Assembly (NCBI GenBank): GCA_002394385.1
Contig: DGTS01000039.1
Span: 1 to 64,000 of the forward strand
Direction of reading: 5' to 3'
Origin: Prevotella sp. UBA4330
Lineage (GTDB): Bacteria; Bacteroidota; Bacteroidia; Bacteroidales; Bacteroidaceae
DNA length: 64,000 bases
Part shown: in pieces, positions 58,454-64,000 of the stretch
Position numbering within the stretch: position 1 is the stretch's first letter
Layout: every line of letters begins with the position of its first letter
The notes under the pieces: model-generated
Database searches by the model: none
Told to the model about the DNA's origin: nothing
Seen by the model: only the letters and a program-made list of their open reading frames with translations
Position numbers and translations under genes: made by a program

Positions 58454-59200
58454 CTATTTCACTCTGAAATATACTGGAACGGTGAAAGTCGAGCGTATTA
58501 CATTGCCGTACATCTTTGCGGGTGACCATTTAGGCATGATGCTTACTATGCGCAGAGCCTCTTGGTCAAGTACGGGGTCGATAGACTTGACAACCTTAGG
58601 ATTTGTCACAGTGCCGTCCTTCTCTATCACGAACCGCACTATCACGCGTCCCTGAACGCCAGCCTCTGCGAGCGTTTCAGGATAATGGAGATTATTGTCT
58701 ATAAATTCCCTTAGAGCATTATGTCCTCCGGGGAATGATGCCGCCTGATCCGGAATGTCTCCGAAAATTACATTCTCACTGATGGTATCGGTCTGAACGA
58801 CCATTGACTTTGGCTCGCTGCAGTTGTCCTGCTCTTTGTCGGGACTTGCATACCGTGCCGGCGGTATTCCCATTATCTGTGGCTTGTGCTTGTCGGGCTC
58901 GGGAGCCACGACGTCGCCCTGCAGCGCGTTATTGTCTGTCTGTACGTTCTTATGTGTATGACATGCTGCAAGGGCGGCGATGCCCACGCTCACGCCAGCC
59001 ACCTTTACAGCCTTGCCCAACATGCGACGCATGTCGAGTTGCTGCTCGATGTAACGCACCTCCTCCTCGCACTTGGGGCATGTGCCGAGGCAGTCGCCCT
59101 TGTGCTTGCACTCCGTAGGCTCGTACGGTATGTCGTTGGCACGCGCCACCTGAAGGCGTATCTCTTTGAGTGTCTTGCAGATTTTCTTTCCTCTTTTCAT
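58454..59200 (-). CDS. Cys-rich module protein with TonB C-terminal domain
   Basis: 248 residues from ATG at 59200. The N-terminal 70 residues form the shared module: KKICKTLKEIRLQVARANDI, then four Cys spaced C-x5-C-x3-C-x2-C in ECKHKGDCLGTCPKCEEEV, then EQQLDMRRMLGKA. A hydrophobic segment (VAGVSVGIAALAAC) could cross the membrane. The C-terminal 100 residues are a TonB-like domain (NNLHYPETLAEAGVQGRVIV and RFVIEKDGTVTNPKVVKSID). This suggests transfer of energy or a signal from the inner to the outer membrane. PPARY and similar linker residues recur in the paralogue at 59699. The stop is 1 bp from the next gene's start. Confidence 0.85.
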   Translation of the reverse strand: MKRGKKICKTLKEIRLQVARANDIPYEPTECKHKGDCLGTCPKCEEEVRYIEQQLDMRRMLGKAVKVAGVSVGIAALAACHTHKNVQTDNNALQGDVVAPEPDKHKPQIMGIPPARYASPDKEQDNCSEPKSMVVQTDTISENVIFGDIPDQAASFPGGHNALREFIDNNLHYPETLAEAGVQGRVIVRFVIEKDGTVTNPKVVKSIDPVLDQEALRIVSIMPKWSPAKMYGNVIRSTFTVPVYFRVK

Positions 59201-59234
59201 AGATTGGTGGTTTTGTGGCTTTGTTGTTGAATGG

Positions 59235-59672
59235 TTATTCTTCGCCGAGTCCTGTCTTAGAATCAGGCTCAGGTGCTGCGACATCGCCCTCAAGTTCGAA
59301 TATTGTGTCGGGCTTCGTCATGCTCGGATCTTTGCCTTCATTGTCGGTCTGATGCTTAGTTGAGTCCACATAATCGCGTGTCGTCATCTTCCCCCTAACA
59401 TCGGGGAGTAAGATGTTCCGTATGGGACCATTGCATGCGGTGAGTGCTGCCAGTCCAGCACTTACTCCTGCCACTGCCACTGCCTTTCCTAACATGCGGC
59501 GGATGTTTAGTTGCTGCTCAATGTAGCGTACCTCTTCCTCACACTTCGGACAAGTGCCGAGGCAGTCGCCCTTGTGCTTACATTCTGTCGGCTCGTACGG
59601 TATGTCGTTGGCCCTTGCCACTTGCAGGCGAATCTCCTTCAGTGTCTTGCAGATTTTCTTTCCTCTTTTCAT
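59235..59672 (-). CDS. Cys-rich module protein, short form
   Basis: 145 residues. The N-terminal module is nearly identical to that of the flanking genes, with all four Cys. A hydrophobic stretch (VAVAGVSAGLAALTAC) follows, then a hydrophilic tail of about 60 residues with no recognisable domain, ending EPDSKTGLGEE. The tail shares GDVAAPEPD with the TonB-type paralogue (GDVVAPEPD), so it may be that protein with its TonB domain lost. Likely membrane-anchored. Confidence 0.8.
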   Translation of the reverse strand: MKRGKKICKTLKEIRLQVARANDIPYEPTECKHKGDCLGTCPKCEEEVRYIEQQLNIRRMLGKAVAVAGVSAGLAALTACNGPIRNILLPDVRGKMTTRDYVDSTKHQTDNEGKDPSMTKPDTIFELEGDVAAPEPDSKTGLGEE

Positions 59673-59698
59673 ATATAGTATAATAATAAGTGTGAATG

Positions 59699-60352
59699 CT
59701 ACTTCTTGCGTTCATAAACATCGTCAGAGGGCTTCCGTGCAGGGGGGATGCCCATAATCACAACTTCTCCCTGAAGATTGGCATCTTCCTCTAACGCCAC
59801 TTCCACGACGGGTCTCTCCTTGGTGGCTACGAGAGAAAGTGTTTCAAAACCTACCATACTCACTTCAAGAGTGCTGTTCTCGGGAACTTCCACAGCGAAC
59901 AATCCGTCTATGTTGGTAGTCTCACCACGCTTAGTGCCCTTGCGAATAATTGCAGCACCTATGATAGGCGACACACCATCGGTGACAAGTCCGCGTATCA
60001 CTATCCCCTTCTCGCCCTCATTGAGAAGGCTCTTCACCTTCAACGTCTGTAGTGAGTCAATCACAATACTGTCTTGCGGTATGGTGATTTTGCACTGAGC
60101 GAGGGCCTCCGCGGGCTGCATAGCCATGCCGACACCCATTGCCACACCAGCCACGGTGGCTGCCTTTCCGAGCATGCGGCGCATGTCGAGTTGCTGCTCA
60201 ATGTAGCGCACCTCCTCTTCGCACTTGGGGCATGTGCCGAGACAGTCGCCCTTGTGCTTGCACTCCGTTGGCTCATAAGGTATGTCGTTGGCACGCGCCA
60301 CTTTCAGACGAATCTCCTTCAGTGTCTTGCAAATCTGCTTTCCTTGTTTCAT
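59699..60352 (-). CDS. Cys-rich module protein with carboxypeptidase-regulatory-like domain
   Basis: 217 residues. The same N-terminal module (residues 1-65, four Cys) leads into a hydrophobic segment (AATVAGVAMGVGMAMQPAEALA). The C-terminal half contains a CarboxypepD_reg-like beta sandwich: GLVTDGVSPIIGAAIIRKGT and GETTNIDGLFAVEVPENSTL then EVSMVGFETL, as found at the start of SusC-type receptors. The end (GEVVIMGIPPARKPSDD) recalls the linker of the TonB-type paralogue. First in the three-gene run, and behind its own promoter. Confidence 0.85.
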   Translation of the reverse strand: MKQGKQICKTLKEIRLKVARANDIPYEPTECKHKGDCLGTCPKCEEEVRYIEQQLDMRRMLGKAATVAGVAMGVGMAMQPAEALAQCKITIPQDSIVIDSLQTLKVKSLLNEGEKGIVIRGLVTDGVSPIIGAAIIRKGTKRGETTNIDGLFAVEVPENSTLEVSMVGFETLSLVATKERPVVEVALEEDANLQGEVVIMGIPPARKPSDDVYERKK

Positions 60353-60378
60353 AACGGCGATTTTTAGTTACTACGCCG

Positions 60379-60408
60379 CAAAGATACGAAAAATAATTAT
60401 GCAAACAA
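60379..60408 (-). promoter_or_regulatory. Promoter of the three Cys-rich module genes
   Basis: TATCTTTG (60386-60379) on the minus strand with TTG (60408-60406) 19 bp upstream. Divergent from the pepD -7 box at 60431-60438 (TATCTTTG, plus strand). Confidence 0.65.
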
Positions 60409-60472
60409 CACATTAATGAAAAGAATTTTGTATCTTTGCCCTCGTAAACTTTAAATTAAAACAAATATAACT

Positions 60473-61936
60473 ATGAACGAAATCTTGAATCTTAATCCGC
60501 AGTGCATCTGGAAGAACTTCTATGCGCTGACACAAGTACCACGTCCATCAGGACATCTCGAGAAAATACAGCAGTTCTTGCTCGACTTCGCAAAGCAGGC
60601 GGGAGTGGAGGCTTTCAAAGACCCCGCAGGAAACATCGTGATGCGCAAACCGGCATCGGCAGGGATGGAGAACCGCAAGGGCGTCATACTGCAGGCGCAC
60701 ATGGACATGGTGCCACAGAAGACACCTGAGAGCCAGCACAACTTCGAGACCGACCCCATAGAGCCTTGGATTGACGGCGAGTGGGTGAAGGCAAAGGGCA
60801 CAACACTGGGAGCCGACGACGGTCTGGGCGTTGCCGCCATCATGGCTGTCATGGAGGACAAGACGCTGAAGCATGGTCCTATCGACGCGCTTATCACAGC
60901 CGACGAGGAGACGGGAATGTACGGCGCCAACGACCTGCCCGAAGGCGAGTTGCAGGGCGACATCCTGCTGAATCTCGACTCTGAGACATGGGGCAAGTTC
61001 GTCATCGGAAGTGCTGGCGGCATTGACGTAACTGCAAGGCTCGACTATCAGGAGGTGGACACCGACAAGGACGACGCTGCCGTGCGCGTAACGCTGAAGG
61101 GACTGCGCGGAGGCCACTCTGGACTGGAGATTCACGAGGGCAGGGCAAACGCCAACAAGCAGATGGTGCGCTTTGTGCGCGAGGCCATCGAGGAGTGCGA
61201 CGCCCGTCTGGCATCATGGCACGGCGGCAACATGCGCAACGCCATTCCTTTCAAGGCTGAGGTGGTGCTCACTCTGCCGAAGGAGAACATCGAGGCACTG
61301 AAAGAACTGGTGGACGACTGGAAAGAAGATTTCATCGACGAGTTCAAGACAATAGAGACAAACGGCATCGAGTTCTATGCAGAAGACGTAGAGACACCTG
61401 CTAAGGAGGTGCCCGTGGAGGTGCAGGACAACCTCGTAGATGCCATCTACGCATGTCACGACGGCGTGATACGCATGATACCGTCGTACCCCGACGTGGT
61501 GGAGACGAGTTCAAACCTCGCCATCATCGACATCGCCGACGGCAAGGCAGCCATAAAAATCCTGGCACGCTCGAGCCGCGAGGACATGAAAGACTATGTG
61601 GTGAAGACGCTGCAGAGTTGTTTCAGCATGGCTGGAATGAAGGTTGACACCGCAGGCAGTTACGGCGGATGGGACCCGAACCCCGACTCAGAGATTCTCA
61701 ACCTCCTGCTCCGCGTTTACAAGGAACTGAACGGTGAGGACGGCATTGTGCAGGTAGATCATGCCGGACTGGAGTGCTCGGTGATACTGGGCAAGTATCC
61801 TCATCTCGACGTGGTGAGCCTCGGACCGACACTGCGCAGCCCGCACACCACCACCGAACGTGCTCTCTGGGCTACGGTAGAGCCATTCTGGGCATTGCTT
61901 AAGAAGGCACTTGAGGAAATCCCTGTTAAGGGCTGA
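60473..61936 (+). CDS. pepD: Aminoacyl-histidine dipeptidase (peptidase M20, PepD)
   Basis: 487 residues, normal PepD length. Metal ligands: LQAHMDMVPQK near 78 (His), TLGADDGLGVA near 118 (Asp), LITADEETGMYGA near 145-157 (Glu-Glu), and the final His in LRSPHTTTERA near 463. The lid/dimerisation domain lies between about 200 and 380. It splits dipeptides such as carnosine in the cytoplasm. Confidence 0.96.
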   Translation: MNEILNLNPQCIWKNFYALTQVPRPSGHLEKIQQFLLDFAKQAGVEAFKDPAGNIVMRKPASAGMENRKGVILQAHMDMVPQKTPESQHNFETDPIEPWIDGEWVKAKGTTLGADDGLGVAAIMAVMEDKTLKHGPIDALITADEETGMYGANDLPEGELQGDILLNLDSETWGKFVIGSAGGIDVTARLDYQEVDTDKDDAAVRVTLKGLRGGHSGLEIHEGRANANKQMVRFVREAIEECDARLASWHGGNMRNAIPFKAEVVLTLPKENIEALKELVDDWKEDFIDEFKTIETNGIEFYAEDVETPAKEVPVEVQDNLVDAIYACHDGVIRMIPSYPDVVETSSNLAIIDIADGKAAIKILARSSREDMKDYVVKTLQSCFSMAGMKVDTAGSYGGWDPNPDSEILNLLLRVYKELNGEDGIVQVDHAGLECSVILGKYPHLDVVSLGPTLRSPHTTTERALWATVEPFWALLKKALEEIPVKG

Positions 61937-61955
61937 GTGTCCTTCCCCTTCTCAT

Positions 61956-61998
61956 AAGGAGTTTATGAACTTATAAACTATAAACTTATAAACTCCTT
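61956..61998 (+). terminator. Hairpin after pepD
   Basis: aaggagtttat (61956-61966) and ataaactcctt (61988-61998) form an 11-bp stem, with further ataaac repeats in the loop. Confidence 0.6.
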
Positions 61999-62016
61999 GC
62001 AATATGCGCGATTTGA

Positions 62017-62085
62017 ATAAAATAGGCTATTTTGTCGAGTAAAATAGCCTATTTTACTTACCAATATAGCCTATTTTACTTTTTT
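62017..62085. repeat. aataggctatt palindromic repeat, copy 3
   Basis: Three units, the last two in inverted orientation to the first. The final 28 bp (starting cttaccaatatagcctattt at 62058) is identical to that in copy 2 at 45632-45658. It lies between pepD and the corA promoter. Confidence 0.8.
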
Positions 62086-62133
62086 GTTGAGCAAAAAACA
62101 GGGAAGAATTGATAGTATATTAAAAAATAGTTG

Positions 62134-62141
62134 TATCTTTG
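62134..62141 (+). promoter_or_regulatory. corA -7 box
   Basis: TATCTTTG. Transcription would begin near 62148, giving an unusually long leader of about 174 nt before corA. Confidence 0.65.
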
Positions 62142-62214
62142 CAACCGATAATTTTGCATATACCTTATTGTTATGCAGGCTATGCAAAGAGTATTAATCT
62201 AATTTAACAACAGT

Positions 62215-62256
62215 ATGGACGACTACCCGGCGGAAAACAACGAGAACTTATCGTAG
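62215..62256 (+). CDS. Putative corA leader peptide
   Basis: Thirteen codons, MDDYPAENNENLS, ATG to TAG, in the middle of the corA leader. It is acidic and has an early Pro. Short leader ORFs rich in acidic residues and Pro upstream of Mg2+ transporters are known in enterobacteria to sense Mg2+ through ribosome stalling or dissociation. Here the stop lies 4 nt before the first of two alternative hairpins. No ribosome site is obvious, so translation is not assured. Confidence 0.35.
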   Translation: MDDYPAENNENLS

Positions 62257-62257
62257 G

Positions 62258-62321
62258 CAGAGGATTACCACTTCCGCAGGGCTAATCCTTCGCCATGACA
62301 TCTTAGAAGGATTAGAAAAAA
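62258..62321 (+). promoter_or_regulatory. Attenuator-like alternative hairpins before corA
   Basis: Segment 1 aggatta (62261-62267) can pair with segment 2 taatcctt (62283-62290), plus cc/gg inside. Segment 2 can instead pair with segment 3 aaggatta (62307-62314) over a perfect 8 bp. Segment 3 lies 7 nt before the corA ATG at 62322, so the 2:3 hairpin would block the start region and the 1:2 hairpin would free it. Confidence 0.55.
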
Positions 62322-63248
62322 ATGAAGAAATACTGGAACACCACCGGTTGCCTGAAGCAGTTGACTGAATGGCAGCCAAACTGTTGGATACAGGTGACGT
62401 GTCCGACAGACGACGACCAGCGCGAACTGGAAGAGAGATTCGGAATACCTGACTATTTCATTAGTGACATCAGCGATACCGACGAGCGTGCCCGTTATGA
62501 GTACGACGACGGATGGATGCTCATCATCCTGCGTATCCCCTACGTCAAGGAGGTGCGCTCGCGCACGCCATACACCACCGTGCCGCTGGGTATCATTCAC
62601 AAGCGCGACGTCACAATCACCGTGTGCTTCTACGAGACCAACATGATGCTCGACTTCGTCAGTTTCCACCAGAAACGCGGAGTGGGCTTCACCGACTATG
62701 TGGACATGATTTTCCGACTGTTCCTCTCGTCGGCAGTGTGGTATCTGAAACGTCTGAAGCAGATAAACACCATCATTGAGAAAGCCAAACGCGACCTTGA
62801 CAAGGGCGTGAACAACGAGTCGCTGATAGGACTGAGCCGCCTGCAAGACTCGCTGACATACTTCATCACATCAATCAGGGGCAACGAGAACCTGCTGCAG
62901 AAACTGAAGTTCAAACTGCAAGTAGATGAACTCGACGCCGACCTCATCGAGGACGTGAACATCGAGATGAGCCAGGCTCGCGAACTGACGAACATCTACT
63001 CCGACATTCTGGAATCGACGATGGACACCTACTCGAGCATCATCAACAACAACATGAACACCGTGATGCGCACGCTCACCGTGGTAACCATCGTGATGAT
63101 GTTCCCTACGCTGGTGGCATCGCTCTTCGGAATGAACCTCGTGAACGGCATGGAGACAAGCCCCTTCGGATTTGCCATCGCACTCATCATTTCGGTGCTC
63201 GTTTCCTTCGGTTCGTGGGCTGTTTTGCGCTGGAAAAGGCTTGTTTAA
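62322..63248 (+). CDS. corA: CorA-type magnesium/divalent cation transporter
   Basis: 308 residues. A cytoplasmic N-terminal domain with long helices (about 1-240) is followed by two C-terminal membrane helices (MNTVMRTLTVVTIVMMFPTLVAS near 246-268 and FGFAIALIISVLVSFGSWAVL near 280-300). The signature GMN is present as SLFGMNLVNGME between them. It forms a pentameric channel for Mg2+ and Co2+. Upstream is the long structured leader. Confidence 0.95.
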   Translation: MKKYWNTTGCLKQLTEWQPNCWIQVTCPTDDDQRELEERFGIPDYFISDISDTDERARYEYDDGWMLIILRIPYVKEVRSRTPYTTVPLGIIHKRDVTITVCFYETNMMLDFVSFHQKRGVGFTDYVDMIFRLFLSSAVWYLKRLKQINTIIEKAKRDLDKGVNNESLIGLSRLQDSLTYFITSIRGNENLLQKLKFKLQVDELDADLIEDVNIEMSQARELTNIYSDILESTMDTYSSIINNNMNTVMRTLTVVTIVMMFPTLVASLFGMNLVNGMETSPFGFAIALIISVLVSFGSWAVLRWKRLV

Positions 63249-63357
63249 CCAATGAAACATAAAAAAAGTCGCGTTTTTTTAGGATATTTGAAATAAAATA
63301 ACTAATTTCGCACTTTGAATATTAGTAAAAACCTCGAATCATCAACTAAAAAGTTAC

Positions 63358-64000
63358 ATGATGGACTCTCAAGAAAATGCCCTCGAAAAGGCAAAAGTGG
63401 AAGAATTGGCAGCAGAAAACGCTGCTGAAGTAGTGAACAACGAGCCTATGACTGAAAGCGCAGAGACAACGGCAGAGGCAGCAGAAGCACCCGCAGAAGT
63501 GGCCAAGGAGGCTGCAGAGGCAGAGGTGGCTGCTGAGACTGTGGAAAAAAAACCTGCCGAGGTTGTAGAAGAGGCGAAGGAAGTAGAACCCGCTCCAAAG
63601 ACCTACGAGACGAAGAAAGACGTCATCGACAGGCTGAAGGAACTGGCTCACAGCGAGGAAGTGCCCGCAAAGGAAGAAGTGGAGGCACTGAAAACCGCTT
63701 TCTACAAACTGCACATCGCGGAGCGCGAGGCAAGGTTGAAGGAATATCTTGATGCCGGAGGCGATCCAGAGAAGTACCAGATTGTGCCCGATGAGGACGA
63801 GGAGGTTTACAAGAGCGAGATGGCTCTCATCAAGGAGAGACGCTCGAAACTCTTCCTGCAGCAGGAGGAGGAGAAGCAGGAGAACCTGAAAAGAAAACTC
63901 GAGATAATAGAGAAAGTGAAGTCGATGGCAACATCGCCAGAGGAGGCCAACCGCTCATACCAGCAGTTCAAGCAACTGCAGCAGGAGTGGAAGGAGATAA
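63358..64000 (+). CDS. DUF349 family protein, 5' part (runs off window)
   Basis: At least 214 residues from ATG at 63358 (next codon also ATG). The N-terminal 75 residues are Ala/Glu/Val-rich and disordered. ETKKDVIDRLKELAHSEE near 84 starts a long charged coiled-coil region. SPEEANRSYQQFKQLQQEWKEI at the window edge is the first DUF349 repeat. The family is common in Bacteroidetes and of unclear function. A near-promoter pattern TAACTAATTTCG at about 63299 precedes it. Confidence 0.8.
   Translation, partial: MMDSQENALEKAKVEELAAENAAEVVNNEPMTESAETTAEAAEAPAEVAKEAAEAEVAAETVEKKPAEVVEEAKEVEPAPKTYETKKDVIDRLKELAHSEEVPAKEEVEALKTAFYKLHIAEREARLKEYLDAGGDPEKYQIVPDEDEEVYKSEMALIKERRSKLFLQQEEEKQENLKRKLEIIEKVKSMATSPEEANRSYQQFKQLQQEWKEI

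Overview
The window comes from a chromosome of a Bacteroidales bacterium, most likely Prevotella or a close relative. Three things support this. Promoters follow the Bacteroidetes pattern (a TAnnTTTG -7 box, often with TTTG about 19 bp upstream). The gene families are Bacteroidetes-typical (parA-parB-DUF5683-LysM transglycosylase-relA/spoT with a divergent surE-lpxB; DUF3822-rsmD; carboxynorspermidine dehydrogenase). Intergenic regions carry dense GC-rich palindromic repeats.

Layout. 1-5122: a compact element bounded by two near-identical 52-bp inverted repeats, each holding four copies of an 8-bp unit. It carries two unknown genes, a small unknown gene, a fused primase-like/helicase protein and a phage P5-like protein, and has no recognisable transposase or integrase. 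5231-9918 (minus): a membrane flippase-like protein, a small unknown protein, lpxB and surE, separated by arrays of hairpin repeats. 10105-17693 (plus): parA, parB, a DUF5683 membrane protein, a LysM lytic transglycosylase, relA/spoT and a pectinesterase. 17947-21139: a MerR-like regulator divergent from alaS. 21187-27356: an AraC regulator divergent from a dicarboxylate antiporter, asparaginase, porin and aspartase cluster that would turn asparagine into fumarate. 27523-29719: recA, a Fic protein and a broken copy of the Fic 3' end. 29892-32001: an AT-rich islet of secreted proteins. 32379-36938: a membrane-anchored HTH-like protein, carboxynorspermidine dehydrogenase, an unknown protein, an esterase and a LolA-like protein.

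37039-47337 holds two diverged copies of a RecD-like helicase in inverted orientation, about 7 kb apart. They bracket a membrane protein, DUF3822, rsmD, a nucleotidyltransferase, a GH3 beta-glucosidase and nhaD. The second copy brought a truncated piece of the neighbouring gene and a fully conserved promoter region with it. 47500-49637: a structured RNA candidate and an AT-rich run of small envelope proteins. 50029-57382: a DHH phosphoesterase, dnaG, a TPR membrane protein, queD, queE and cardiolipin synthase. 57548-64000: a 26-residue membrane peptide, a glycyl-radical-enzyme activase, three tandem proteins that share a Cys-rich N-terminal module, pepD, corA behind an attenuator-like leader, and the start of a DUF349 protein that runs off the window.

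Strongest unexplained signals: (1) the inverted-repeat-bounded primase element; (2) intergenic repeat families that also lie in frame inside coding genes (queE, pectinesterase, both in the middle and at the end of one helicase copy); (3) the inverted helicase duplication with its perfectly conserved intergenic core; (4) the corA leader with a short acidic ORF and two mutually exclusive hairpins; (5) the triplet of Cys-rich module proteins. All functional calls come from reading the sequence; no database search was run.
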